A DNA stretch of 48,013 nt from Thermoprotei archaeon (GCA_003650675.1 QMRH01000007.1:1-48013), one strand, 5' to 3'. Numbered from the stretch's first letter, positions 33,078 to 41,924 are shown. Numbers and translations: made by a program. Notes: a model not told the origin generated them from the sequence alone.

Positions 33078-35099
33078 CTAAATAAATCGTTTTAGTTTTC
33101 TTCTTTCTCTATATTCTTCAAGTATTTTCTCTAATTCCCGTTGGCTCCTTAGTATGTACTTTTTCTTTAGTTCGCTTCTCTTCTCCTTTATGATTGATTC
33201 AAGCACATTTCGACGCACATAATATTTTCCATCTACTTCCGATACCTTGGCCTCCTCTAGACTTATTGTTGGTATGTTATATAACTCCAATTTCCTTGAC
33301 AAGGGCTCCACTATTCCCGGAGGAGCTAAGACAGCTTTAGGATGTATGTTAATGATTTCATCTATGATGGATTCATCTATTTTCTCGACGAAAATTGTTA
33401 GGGTACGGGATGTTTTGTTCTTGCCTTCAATTTCATCAAATTTAAAGATGTATTCTAGATTTCCTTTAACTGCATCTTCAAGGAGGTTTTTTAGTGTATC
33501 CACTTTTTCTCTTTCCTTATTCAACATCGATTGTAGTTTAGTGTTTTCCTTCCTCATTTTATCTATCTTAACTACCAGATGTCTAAAGAATCGTTCACGT
33601 ATATAATCCGAGGCTCGTTTACCTAATAATTCCTCATATCTATTTTTAACATCCTTAATCTCCCTTTCTTTCTCCTCTAATCTTTTTTCCAGTTCCTCTA
33701 TTTTTACTCGAAGTGTCTGTATCTCTTTTATCTTCTTTCTTAATTCTTCTTCAAGTTCCTCCCTTACTTGTCTACCTGTATCTGCTTTAGGGGGTTCCAC
33801 TTTCCTATGGAGAACGGTTTTTTCGCTTGAAAGGGCCATATCTAATGCTTCTTTTACCGTTTTACCCTTTAAAATAAATGCTCTTGCATCTGCAAGGTTT
33901 ACATTGAGTCCTCTTCTAGAAACCTCCTTTTCAAGCCTCATAAATTTATCTTCAAAGGAGGATAAGGCCTTTATTGCTGCGGCTAAGGCGTCTCTTTGAT
34001 GGCTGTCCGCTACCTTGATTTTATATTTCTCGGAGTAGTCTTGTACGAGTCTACGTTTTTCTTCTATGCTTAAACTGTGTGGAGGATAGAAAAGTGTGGC
34101 ATTGAAATAGGCTGCAATTTTCTTGGTGTAGGTTGGAGGCGGATTTACATCTGTTGCTATTAAAATCGGTTTGCCATATTGCATAAGGAACTTTATTAAC
34201 GTGTTTCTTCCAAGGTTGCGTGAAGTCATTAAAGAAAGTAGCTGCCCTTTCACCGTTAATACTGCTACGCCTGTGCTTATACCTGGATCTAAGCCAACAA
34301 TAATGTGGTTAAGTGGGGGTTTGGTGAGACGTTCATGTGCACCATATGAGGATTTAAGGGGTATGAACTCTATTTCGCCCTTTAATAGGGGTCTTATAGA
34401 TACTTTAACGTCGTGGCCTCTCCTCTGTTTAACAACTCCACGAAGCTTGTCACGTGGAGCATATACTATGAAAACCCCGTTCTTTAACCCTCCCTCCGTT
34501 TTTCTAACATAGAGATCGTATTCTATTCCTGCAGCCTTAAGGGATTCCTCGATCTTCCTTGTAGTTCTTAACACCATTTGGCTGAGGTATCGCTGGTATC
34601 TTCTTGAACTAGAGCCTCCGGCACCGAATACACGCCCAGGAGAGACAACGATTTTTGTCTCGTTTTCATTTACTGAGACAAATGATCCTACACCACGTTC
34701 AGCCAATCTAGCTGCAATCTCAGCTGTTTGAATAGGGTTAAGTTTAGATACATTCTCCTGTAGAAGTCCTATCTTCTTGGCTATGTGGAGAAGTGGTTCA
34801 TCGCCCTCTGGCTTTCGAGTCACCTGAACAACACGGGTGTAAAGAGAAAGATAACTTAAAATTCTCACCAACTTTGCTTTATCTTCGTGCAACTCGAAAA
34901 TGTTGTCGATAGCTAGCATTTGGGGTTTCTCCTTTTTTACTAAACGAAGTAAGCCCATTAGACTTATTTTATCTATAGTTTTTAGAACATTATTGTCACT
35001 TAATATGACTAGAGCAAAGTACCTTTTCATGCCTCCCTCGCTACGTTGGGTTGGAATTATATCTATACCGAATATTTTTTGCAGAGGATCCGCCCCCAA
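33078..35099 (-). CDS. DUF460 protein with RNase H-like domain and coiled coil (COG2433)
   Basis: A 673-residue archaeal protein. N-terminal segment KIFGIDIIPTQ...ALVILSD resembles a first RNase H-like fold. The middle has VGLDPGISTGVAVLTVKGQLL (beta-1 with the catalytic-type Asp) and HQRDALAAAIKAL, the pattern of RuvX/YqgF-like nucleases. Residues ~450-560 form a coiled coil, and a basic tail ends the protein. Nuclease activity is a prediction. TTG 35099 is used; a TATA-like CTATATAG about 25 bases upstream suggests a leaderless message. It lies downstream of rio2. Confidence 0.88.
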   Translation of the reverse strand: MGADPLQKIFGIDIIPTQRSEGGMKRYFALVILSDNNVLKTIDKISLMGLLRLVKKEKPQMLAIDNIFELHEDKAKLVRILSYLSLYTRVVQVTRKPEGDEPLLHIAKKIGLLQENVSKLNPIQTAEIAARLAERGVGSFVSVNENETKIVVSPGRVFGAGGSSSRRYQRYLSQMVLRTTRKIEESLKAAGIEYDLYVRKTEGGLKNGVFIVYAPRDKLRGVVKQRRGHDVKVSIRPLLKGEIEFIPLKSSYGAHERLTKPPLNHIIVGLDPGISTGVAVLTVKGQLLSLMTSRNLGRNTLIKFLMQYGKPILIATDVNPPPTYTKKIAAYFNATLFYPPHSLSIEEKRRLVQDYSEKYKIKVADSHQRDALAAAIKALSSFEDKFMRLEKEVSRRGLNVNLADARAFILKGKTVKEALDMALSSEKTVLHRKVEPPKADTGRQVREELEEELRKKIKEIQTLRVKIEELEKRLEEKEREIKDVKNRYEELLGKRASDYIRERFFRHLVVKIDKMRKENTKLQSMLNKEREKVDTLKNLLEDAVKGNLEYIFKFDEIEGKNKTSRTLTIFVEKIDESIIDEIINIHPKAVLAPPGIVEPLSRKLELYNIPTISLEEAKVSEVDGKYYVRRNVLESIIKEKRSELKKKYILRSQRELEKILEEYRERRKLKRFI

Positions 35100-35220
35100 T
35101 ACTTTAATGCTTACTATATAGCCGGTAATTGATTAGTTTTACTTTACCATAATATTTAAGGAGGCATTTTAAATGGAATAAGGTAGTTTGTAAACTAACC
35201 TCTTAACATGGAATATATTA

Positions 35221-36147
35221 TCATATAATTGATTCCCTTTCACCAGTAACGTATTTAAATATTTTTTCTACATCTACCCCTACTCTATATTTTCTCCTAA
35301 AGAACTTACATATGTTTTCCAGATCTCTTCTTAAATAAAAACTAGCTAAGGGATGTATTGACGAAATCCATTGCGGCCAATCTATAATTAATATCTCATT
35401 GGAGGAGGGGTCCACCAAAACGTTATACTCGCTTAGATCTCCGTGTATTACTCCAGCTTCCAGGAAAGAACGGCGAACATTATCTACGATATTCGCAAAG
35501 ATTTCCATTGGGTTCTCTAAGGGGGGTACATGGAAGAGGGGGATTCCGTCAAAAAAGCCCATTACTACTGCATGTCTATTATGGAAGATGGGTCTAGGTA
35601 CCTTTACGGAATTCGAATACAGTAGACGTAAAGCCTCGTACTCCTTTTCCGCTGCAAGACGGGAGTAATAGAGCCATGAAATGTGTCTCCTATCTCCTGC
35701 ATAGTCACGTAGTTTCCTAAGTTGACGGAAACTTGTTCTACCCAGCCTATGAAACTTAAGTATGACATTCTCCCCGGAGGTCGAGATGGCTTTATGGACA
35801 TCAGCCTCCTTACCTATACCTAAGGGAGCCACATCAACTGCCTTTATCACATGGTTTCGCACCAGGAAATCGAGTGCTAGACAATCGTATCCCCTACTGG
35901 TCAAGATGAAACCCATGTAAGGGCCTTTTTGCCTCATTACTAGGCCGAGGTCATCCAGTTTTCTAAGAGCTCTAAACGTGAATTCTTCATCATATTTAAT
36001 GTATCTACAAATCGCATCCAAGGGAACATATTCATAAGATGACATGTGCTTTTCAATGGCTTGCAGTATCTTTATATCTACTGGTGACAATAACTTGTAA
36101 GCCTCAACAGATAACTTTAAACCCATCCTCCTAATCCATAATTTCAT
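35221..36147 (-). CDS. rio2: RIO2-family serine kinase/ATPase
   Basis: Atypical kinase of late small-subunit ribosome maturation. The N-terminal winged helix (residues ~15-95) is the RIO2 hallmark: SPVDIKILQAIEKHMSSYEYVPLDAI...LRKLDDLGLV. The kinase part has GIGKEADVHKAI (flexible ATP loop), ILKFHRLGRTSFR, catalytic loop VIHGDLSEYNVLVD and metal-binding IIDWPQW. At 308 residues it is normal. The start is ATG 36147; ATG 36126 has AGGAGG directly abutting it, too close to function well. Confidence 0.95.
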   Translation of the reverse strand: MKLWIRRMGLKLSVEAYKLLSPVDIKILQAIEKHMSSYEYVPLDAICRYIKYDEEFTFRALRKLDDLGLVMRQKGPYMGFILTSRGYDCLALDFLVRNHVIKAVDVAPLGIGKEADVHKAISTSGENVILKFHRLGRTSFRQLRKLRDYAGDRRHISWLYYSRLAAEKEYEALRLLYSNSVKVPRPIFHNRHAVVMGFFDGIPLFHVPPLENPMEIFANIVDNVRRSFLEAGVIHGDLSEYNVLVDPSSNEILIIDWPQWISSIHPLASFYLRRDLENICKFFRRKYRVGVDVEKIFKYVTGERESII

Positions 36148-36230
36148 TCTACAACATAGTTTTTATTTCTATTTGAAACACGATGCCAGAAGAAAAATAT
36201 AGCCCGGTGAAAATAACTAAATGAGTAAAG

Positions 36231-36289
36231 AGACCGTGATGATACAGCTCGCAACTGAAACATGATGTGGTTCTCGATCTCTGATGATC
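36231..36289 (+). ncRNA. C/D-box small RNA (2'-O-methylation guide)
   Basis: A complete archaeal C/D layout: box C GTGATGA (36236-36242), 12-nt guide (36243-36254), box D' CTGA (36255-36258), 3-nt spacer, box C' ATGATGT (36262-36268), 12-nt guide (36269-36280), box D CTGA (36281-36284). Both guides have exactly the 12-nt length typical of archaea. Short flanks GACC and GATC could form a terminal pairing. A TATA-like AAAAATATAG lies about 35 bases upstream. By the D+5 rule the targets would be methylated at a G and a C respectively; I did not identify the target RNAs. L7Ae, which binds these RNAs, is encoded in the window. Confidence 0.82.
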
Positions 36290-36299
36290 AATAGAACTC

Positions 36300-36995
36300 C
36301 TATCCCTTTAGCATGCTTTCCACTATTCTTAGTAGATCTTGGGGTGTTAACGGCTTTTCAATGCTCACTAAATAATGGAAACCATCTTTGATAAAATATG
36401 CTAAATGTAGTGGACGCTCCCCCAGAACCTTTTCAACCTCCCAAAAGCCAGTGCTTGCATTTGTCGCCAGCACAACCCAAGTGCTGTCTATCTTTAGAAT
36501 TCTCCCTCTATGGGGCGCCATTAGAAGCATTTCTGGTGGAGCATCTATGCGGGTAACCTCTATACTCACGTTCGCAAACATAAACTCTTTTTCAGGTACC
36601 ATAAATCTATCACTGAAACATATTACAATAACAGGGCCTATGAAAACCGAGGCATACTTCATTCTTTCAGGAAGCCATCTCGGGAATAGCGGAAGATTCC
36701 CGTTAAAGATCTTTAAAATCTCTTCAACACCCTTTGCCAAGGAAAATCTCTTAAAAGGCGGTATGAAGACTCCTCTGACACCCTTAGGGAACTTCGGGTT
36801 TATTTCGACGACTTCTCCCTCTTTACCCTCGTATATAAAATCCTCTATTCTATCCAATATATTGGTACTATATTCTTTATCTACTATTGTTTTTCCATCA
36901 CTTTCATGATTTAGGAAGGCATATATAAGGGAGGAGGTTATGATGAAGGAAACTAACACCGACACCAACACTAGCACCTTCACCTTTGTATTCAT
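36300..36995 (-). CDS. Membrane-anchored exported protein, DUF4367-like
   Basis: A 231-residue protein with an N-terminal signal anchor (KVKVLVLVSVLVSFIITSSLIYAF) and an extracellular domain. Segments LPLFPRWLPERMKYASVF and HLAYFIKDGFHYLVSIEKPLTPQDLLRIVESML resemble DUF4367-type lipoprotein-carrier-like domains, where a strand pair is followed by a final helix. I chose ATG 36995 because GGAGGTG is 6 bases upstream. It is the nearest gene to the C/D RNA, which runs in the opposite direction. Function unknown. Confidence 0.7.
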   Translation of the reverse strand: MNTKVKVLVLVSVLVSFIITSSLIYAFLNHESDGKTIVDKEYSTNILDRIEDFIYEGKEGEVVEINPKFPKGVRGVFIPPFKRFSLAKGVEEILKIFNGNLPLFPRWLPERMKYASVFIGPVIVICFSDRFMVPEKEFMFANVSIEVTRIDAPPEMLLMAPHRGRILKIDSTWVVLATNASTGFWEVEKVLGERPLHLAYFIKDGFHYLVSIEKPLTPQDLLRIVESMLKG

Positions 36996-37162
36996 ACTAA
37001 CCACCTCCACTAGCATAATATTCTACATCGCTTATCTCCGTGATTTCATAAGTAAATCAACATACGGTACATGAGTCTCCCATGGAACGGGGCAGAAACA
37101 TTAGATTATAGCTTTCTGTATCATAGTGTGTCTTTCTATGCCTTTGTTGTTGAGTGAGTTGA

Positions 37163-37201
37163 AGCTCATGAATCTTATAAGCTTCTGTAGCTCATGAATC
37201 T
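37163..37201. repeat. 13-bp direct repeat pair
   Basis: AGCTCATGAATCT occurs at 37163-37175 and 37189-37201, 26 bases apart. It adjoins a strong hairpin and an inverted repeat. No gene uses it. Possible footprint of a mobile element or part of a structured RNA. Confidence 0.6.
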
Positions 37202-37211
37202 ATTGGTGCCT

Positions 37212-37254
37212 CTCGGGTGGGTGAGGGGAGCACAGCTCCCGTAGCTTGCCCGAG
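37212..37254. repeat. Two-tier perfect hairpin
   Basis: CTCGGG (37212-37217) pairs with CCCGAG (37249-37254), and inside it GGGAGC (37226-37231) pairs with GCTCCC (37235-37240) around loop ACA. The two stems are separated by a symmetric 8+8-base internal loop. The GC-rich pairing stands out in AT-rich surroundings and suggests a transcribed structured RNA or an element end. Confidence 0.6.
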
Positions 37255-37268
37255 GGAGACCGTGATGA

Positions 37269-37321
37269 ACCTAACCGTGTCCGACACAATACAAATTGAT
37301 AAATGAAGACACGGTTTAGGT
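37269..37321. repeat. Inverted repeat with one bulge
   Basis: ACCTAACCGTGTC (37269-37281) matches the reverse complement of GACACGGTTTAGGT (37308-37321) except for one bulged base, with a 26-base loop. It starts directly after a GTGATGA. It could act as a terminator-like hairpin or be part of an element end. Confidence 0.6.
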
Positions 37322-38009
37322 GAACGGTTTGAACCATAAGATAAATAATATCCCAGCGCTTTGAAATGGCTTCCATCAATGGCTATAAGAGACGTTGTTG
37401 TCTCTACAGATGCCTGTTCATCTACGGGGAAAATAGGGTCGCTGGCATCGGCGTAGACGAGGCTTCCATCAATATAAAATTCCCAGACAAGAGACGGATT
37501 AAGTACAATTGCATATCTATGCCATGTTCCAGGGTTAGGACCGGGGCTTATAAAATGAAGCCAGTATTCGTAATAATCGTACTTTTCACAGTAATAAATA
37601 AGGTTATAATCTGTATCATAACCTTAGTATATCCCACCTGAACCCAATAAAGAGGTCTATATGATAATATCACAGTTACCCATTCTGCTATAAAATTTTC
37701 TCCGGGTATAGAAGGATCAATTGTGTAGATTTTCCCATATACTTCTTTACGGGAACAACTTTCCTTTTCTTCTGCATAATGGTAATACCCTGCATACAAT
37801 CGTTCCCCGCTGATTCCTTTGCCCGTGACCAAAATTATTAACGTGACTACGGGTAATGAGAGAATAAATATAGTGAATAGGGTTTTAAATTTACCCTTGA
37901 TAAATCTTTTTAATGTTTTTAGCATTTTTCGTATAATTAACATGTTCATCTAATATAAATTTTATGTTTTACGCATGTAAAATTTAGCTGATAAACTGTC
38001 TCTTGTATG

Positions 38010-38750
38010 CTACTGGAAGAAGTCTAGTAGACCTCTTGTCGGCTTCTTGATTTTGATTGTTGTTATTTTTCCTGTGGCTAGTAGGGATACATTATAGATC
38101 GAGGTACCGTTTATCCTGGTCATGGTTACTTTGGATCTATGGGCATGTGCGTGAATGGCTATCTCGACGCCGTATTTTTTGAGTAGTTTTTCCATACGGG
38201 TGGATCCCAGTTCGGGCCATGTTTTCTCTCTTTCCCCTTTAAGGGTTTTATATGTAACACTGTAATGTGACACTAATATTATTAGGTCGCATTTTTTCCT
38301 AAAGGTGCTGACCACGTTTTCCAGTTTCCGTAATCTTTGTGAATATTTTTCCCGTATATTTGGGATGTTTTTTCTCTGCCAAAAGGTTGGTCTATCTAGT
38401 ATACCGCGTGTTCCTATGATGCCTATTTTAAAGCCATCTACTGTAAACATTATTCCCGTGTCTCTAAGCCATTCTATTTCATCACTGTAGTTGGAAATTA
38501 TTTTTTCTTCGAGTGTTTCGTACTCCTCGTTTCCGAAGACTGCAAGTATTTTTCCATCAAAGTATTTTCTCGTAATGTTTATTACATGTGAATATTCGTT
38601 GACCGAGCCTTTAAATATCATATCACCTGCAAATATAAGTATATTTATTTTACTCCAATCAACTGATGATACCAGGTTTTTATATAAATTGAGGTATTTC
38701 GGCGAATGGACGTCTCCTATAGCCGCTATATTCAATAAATGTTCTTTCAT
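38010..38750 (-). CDS. Calcineurin-like metallophosphoesterase with PIP-like tail
   Basis: A 246-residue two-metal phosphoesterase. Motifs: IAAIGDVHSPKYL (D-x-H), LIFAGDMIF (GD), VFGNEEYE (GN-E in place of GNHD), VSHYS and AIHAHAHRSK (GHxH-like). The C-terminus TRGLLDFFQ resembles a PCNA-interacting peptide, lacking only the leading Gln, and ends like the PolB tail. I chose ATG 38750 (MKEHLLNIAAIGD): a TATA-like TTTAAATAA about 22 bases upstream fits a leaderless message. The longer frame to 38885 would run into the divergent HAD gene. Substrate unknown; a DNA-linked role is inferred only from the tail. Confidence 0.85.
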   Translation of the reverse strand: MKEHLLNIAAIGDVHSPKYLNLYKNLVSSVDWSKINILIFAGDMIFKGSVNEYSHVINITRKYFDGKILAVFGNEEYETLEEKIISNYSDEIEWLRDTGIMFTVDGFKIGIIGTRGILDRPTFWQRKNIPNIREKYSQRLRKLENVVSTFRKKCDLIILVSHYSVTYKTLKGEREKTWPELGSTRMEKLLKKYGVEIAIHAHAHRSKVTMTRINGTSIYNVSLLATGKITTIKIKKPTRGLLDFFQ

Positions 38751-38810
38751 TTCGAAAGTAAAATTATTTAAACACATATTAAAGGGATTATCGTCCATGA
38801 GGGAGTGTAC

Positions 38811-39449
38811 ATGGATTTCAAGGCTGTAGCCTTCGATGTGGATGGTGTCATAACGGATATCGAGAGCATTTGGAGGTTTATTCACCAGGAGTTAAACACG
38901 TTAAAGATTGCTGAAAAAAATGCGAAGTTATATTACTCGGGTAAAATAACGTACGAAGAATGGGCTTTACTGGATGCAGGTTTATGGAAGGGTGTATCCT
39001 ACGAGAAAATGGCTAATATAGTAAGGAAAATCCCGTTGAAAGATGGTTTAAAAGAGTTAACCAGTTTCCTTAAAGCCCGTGGACTAAGGATCTTCGCCAT
39101 AAGTGCTGGACTTGATCTTCTTCGAGAACCGCTTTACCGTGAAGCTTTCTTCGACGAGTTTCTGGCAAACAAGCTTATCATAAAGAATGGAAAAGTTACG
39201 GGAGAAGTTGAAGTCCACGTTACCGTTGAAAATAAAGGTGAAATACTCGAAAAACTATGCTTAAAATACGGTTTCTCCCCTATCCATGTAATAGCGGTCG
39301 GTGACAGTGAGGTAGACATACCAATGTTTAGGAAAGCTGGGCTTAGCATCGCCTTTAATCCGAATAAACTGGAGGTCGCAAAGGAGGCTGATGTAGCGTT
39401 ATATGGTGATCTCATAAAACTCCTTGCTTTCTTCAGGAAGATTCTCTAG
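38811..39449 (+). CDS. HAD-family phosphatase (phosphoserine phosphatase-like)
   Basis: A 212-residue haloacid dehalogenase phosphatase. Motif I FDVDGVITDIES (nucleophile Asp), motif II FAISAGLDLL (Ser), motif III Lys region with KNGKVTGEVEVHV, and motif IV AVGDSEVDIPMFRKAGLSIAFNP. The cap-like insert WRFIHQELNTLKIAEKNAKLYYSGKITYEEWALLDAGLWKG resembles phosphoserine-phosphatase subtypes. I chose ATG 38811, with GAGGGAGTG 3 bases upstream. It diverges from the metallophosphoesterase; the substrate is a guess. Confidence 0.88.
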   Translation: MDFKAVAFDVDGVITDIESIWRFIHQELNTLKIAEKNAKLYYSGKITYEEWALLDAGLWKGVSYEKMANIVRKIPLKDGLKELTSFLKARGLRIFAISAGLDLLREPLYREAFFDEFLANKLIIKNGKVTGEVEVHVTVENKGEILEKLCLKYGFSPIHVIAVGDSEVDIPMFRKAGLSIAFNPNKLEVAKEADVALYGDLIKLLAFFRKIL

Positions 39450-39461
39450 AGTTTTGTTTCT

Positions 39462-39947
39462 TCAATCTTCAGCTGGTATATTCATTCGCGTATCTTCCTT
39501 CACTGTTTTTAGAACAGAGAGTACCTCTATTTCGTTTACACCTGGAATGCCTCCTATCTTATTCATTACCGCTACAAGATCCTTTACATCACGTGTTATT
39601 ATCTTTAATAGTAGGTTGTACCTTCCCGTTGTCCAGTGAATTTCATAAATACATGGGATTTTCTTTAGCTCTTCTTCAATGCTTTTATCCCTTCCAGGTG
39701 TAGCCTTCAATCCTAAGAATGCTTTCACAGTTAAACCGATTTTCTCTGGGTCCACGATTGCACGGAAGCCGCGGATAACACCGATTTTAAGCAACCTTTT
39801 AATTCTTAGATGTACAGTTGCCTCGCTTATACCTATCTCCTCGGAAATTTTAGTATAAGGGGTTTTCGCATCCTGTTGTAGGATCAAAAGTAGTTTCTTA
39901 TCTATATCATCAAGTGAAGCGGATTCATCAACACTCATTTCCACCAT
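39462..39947 (-). CDS. Lrp/AsnC-family transcription regulator
   Basis: DNA-binding regulator with N-terminal helix-turn-helix (LDDIDKKLLLILQQDAKTPYTKISEEIGISEATVHLRIKRLLKIGVIRGFRAIVDPEKIGL) and C-terminal RAM ligand-binding domain (VKAFLGLKATPGR...YEIHWTTGRYNLLLKIITRDVKDLVAVMNKIGGIPGV). Such proteins usually sense amino acids and form octamers. ATG 39947 is kept; ATG 39938, just after GGTGG, is an equal candidate. It converges on the HAD gene with a 12-base gap. Confidence 0.93.
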   Translation of the reverse strand: MVEMSVDESASLDDIDKKLLLILQQDAKTPYTKISEEIGISEATVHLRIKRLLKIGVIRGFRAIVDPEKIGLTVKAFLGLKATPGRDKSIEEELKKIPCIYEIHWTTGRYNLLLKIITRDVKDLVAVMNKIGGIPGVNEIEVLSVLKTVKEDTRMNIPAED

Positions 39948-40130
39948 CTCTTAAATCATATCTTTGCATCAAAATGACAGGTATATAAATTTTAAATTTC
40001 TGGAAAACGTTCAGCGAGCATCCGGTATTTCATTCACTCAACCTAGTTTTTATCATCATCACCTAAACATATTTCATCTTCGATAACCTATTGTATACCA
40101 GTTAATTAATGTATAGTGGTAGTATGAGCT

Positions 40131-41924
40131 ATGGGCGTGAAGACCCTTAAAAAGAAGAACTACGCAAAGAAAAGGCTTTTTCACATTAATATACATGGAC
40201 AAAGCATTAAAGACATGTCGTATAATGCTGTGGTTTTAATCGAAGAGATTCTGGAAAAAATGAAGTATCTTATGAGAGAAAACATTAGTATAGGTTTTGA
40301 CCCCGTAGCAATAGGCTTATTTGAGGAGTTTACCCCTGAAACATGGCGGGAATTCAAAGGAATTTTGAATAACCAGTATGGTAAAAACTTCACGATGAGT
40401 TTTTCGTTTAATCCTTTCTGGGATCTATATTTTTCGCTTGGGAGAGACATAGTAAGCACGGTTATCGACGTTAATCTAAGTTTCTTTTTTGAGAAATTTT
40501 TAGATGAAATCCGTAGAGTGGAAAATATTCTTCTTACGGTAGGGGCAACCAGCAACACTCAATTTCAGGAGTTAACCTCTATCATAGCCTTAAACATCGA
40601 AAAAATGAAGAAAGAATACGATGTTTCAGGAGACTTTAATAAAATTATATTGTCTTTCCTACAGCAACATTATAGCGGTGGAAAGCCGTGTGGACAAGTT
40701 TTTCCCGACTTACATGTGAAAAACATTTACCCTCTTTTCTATACGGTTTACCTAGATTTAGATGACTTTCCTACTAGTGTATTGAAGGAGATCCTAGAAA
40801 AATATGAATCTGTTTACTCAGTTATCTATCTCTCAGATGACGAGAGAAAGTTGGAAAAACAAGTACATAAACTAGATTTTCTTTTGGAGGTTTTACCCTC
40901 GCTAAACATTGTTCACCCAAGTTCTTTAATTAGTAATGCTGATTTTCGGGCAAAGGGGGCTAATCCAGCCATCGATCTTCTTAACTTAAACGGGGTTAAG
41001 GTTGTTTCCTCGGTTCCTGTAGACTATGTTGCTTGGTTGAATGGCTTCATAGATAAAGGACAGTCCAAAAACTTCTTCTTTATGGTCGTCAAGAAGTGTG
41101 GAGACCGAACGCATCTTAGAATATTATCTTCAGCATGGAAAGTTCTCTTAAACTATATGAGGATAGAGGTAGCCCGTAGAATTAATGAAGAAATTTTGTA
41201 CATCCTCTCCAAGGATGTACATGGTGCTGAGTCCCATGAGTTTTTAAAGAAGTTAATTAAATCCAGTGTGAAAATACTTTTAGATCCACGGCTAAACAGC
41301 CTCAATGTAAAAATGGATTTCTGGAAGAAAACCTGTTTACAGGCTTTCCGTCTAGCATGTTTAGAGGCCTTCAACTTGAAGTTTTCCCAACCCGTATTGA
41401 TAGAAGACGAAAATGTCCAGAAATACATTGAAATCACCGTAAAGGCGCTTCAGACCCTTATAAACTACTACACGAAAATCGGCAGGAAAACGGATGCCGG
41501 AAGAATAGCCTCAATCTACAAAACGGTGTTATTAAACTTCTGTAAAAACGATTTCTGGAAGAAAGTTGTGGAAAAGTATGACTTTGACTGGAAATCACTA
41601 GCCCATTATTTGGCATCGAAAATCTCACGTAATGGAGGAAATGTAGATTCATATCTTACACGGAGTATTTCGGAAGATCATTACCTCGTGGCTTTAGATT
41701 TTTATTCGGTTGGATTAGGTGTCCCTGTTTCTCAACTCCATCCATTAGACGTTAATTCGATGCTGTTACCAATGTTCTTCCATCAATACTTCGACTTTCA
41801 ACGTTATAATTACTTTTATAAAAGATTCTTTAAACAGGAGCTCTTTAAAAGCATAAACCCCTACGGGCTTCCAAAAACCCTTCCTGAACGCGTTTCCTTG
41901 CTTTCCCCCCTGAAGCTAGGTTAA
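40131..41924 (+). CDS. Large protein of unknown function (597 aa)
   Basis: A soluble-looking protein without recognisable motifs. The N-terminal half alternates strands and helices (LFHINIHGQS, ISIGFDPVAIGLFEEF, FTMSFSFNPFWDLYF, ILLTVGATSNTQF), which faintly recalls an alpha/beta barrel. The middle has NIVHPSSLISNADFRAKGANPAIDLL. The C-terminal ~250 residues are mostly helical and end in PLPERVSL-like LPERVSLLSPLKLG. There is no signal peptide or transmembrane segment, and no nucleotide-binding motif. A clear promoter or ribosome site is not visible. It is followed by the THEP1 gene 52 bases later. Confidence 0.8.
   Translation: MGVKTLKKKNYAKKRLFHINIHGQSIKDMSYNAVVLIEEILEKMKYLMRENISIGFDPVAIGLFEEFTPETWREFKGILNNQYGKNFTMSFSFNPFWDLYFSLGRDIVSTVIDVNLSFFFEKFLDEIRRVENILLTVGATSNTQFQELTSIIALNIEKMKKEYDVSGDFNKIILSFLQQHYSGGKPCGQVFPDLHVKNIYPLFYTVYLDLDDFPTSVLKEILEKYESVYSVIYLSDDERKLEKQVHKLDFLLEVLPSLNIVHPSSLISNADFRAKGANPAIDLLNLNGVKVVSSVPVDYVAWLNGFIDKGQSKNFFFMVVKKCGDRTHLRILSSAWKVLLNYMRIEVARRINEEILYILSKDVHGAESHEFLKKLIKSSVKILLDPRLNSLNVKMDFWKKTCLQAFRLACLEAFNLKFSQPVLIEDENVQKYIEITVKALQTLINYYTKIGRKTDAGRIASIYKTVLLNFCKNDFWKKVVEKYDFDWKSLAHYLASKISRNGGNVDSYLTRSISEDHYLVALDFYSVGLGVPVSQLHPLDVNSMLLPMFFHQYFDFQRYNYFYKRFFKQELFKSINPYGLPKTLPERVSLLSPLKLG

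Larger units (their letters stand above)
37192..37949 (-). pseudogene. Frameshifted gene for a secreted protein
   Basis: The frame from ATG 37949 gives a signal-anchor-like N-terminus (TLFTIFILSLPVVTLIILVTG) and an extracellular domain (GERLYAGYYHYAEE...VYGKIYTIDPSIPG...FIAEWVTVILSYRPLYWVQVGYTK). At about 37617 the frame is lost. Shifting by one base continues the same kind of sequence: YDTDYNLIYYCEKYDYYEYWLHF, GPNPGTWHRYAIVLNPSLVWEFYIDG, IAIDGSHFKALGYY. A single-base deletion in or near AAGGTTAT explains this. The shifted frame stays open to a TGA at 37192, but its last ~40 codons overlap hairpins and look non-coding. It could be a real pseudogene or a sequencing error. Confidence 0.8.

Noticed and set aside
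37256-37300. Second C/D-box sRNA starting at GTGATGA
   Set aside because: A box C and a 12-base spacer are present, but the next four bases are CCGA and no box D or C' in proper spacing follows.
37366-37641. Plus-strand ORF of 91 residues
   Set aside because: Antisense to the frameshifted secreted-protein gene; the minus strand gives domain-like sequence in two joined frames while this one is basic and Cys-rich without pattern.
40131-40700. GH57 or polysaccharide-deacetylase-like barrel in the 597-residue protein
   Set aside because: Faint secondary-structure resemblance only; no catalytic motif could be found.
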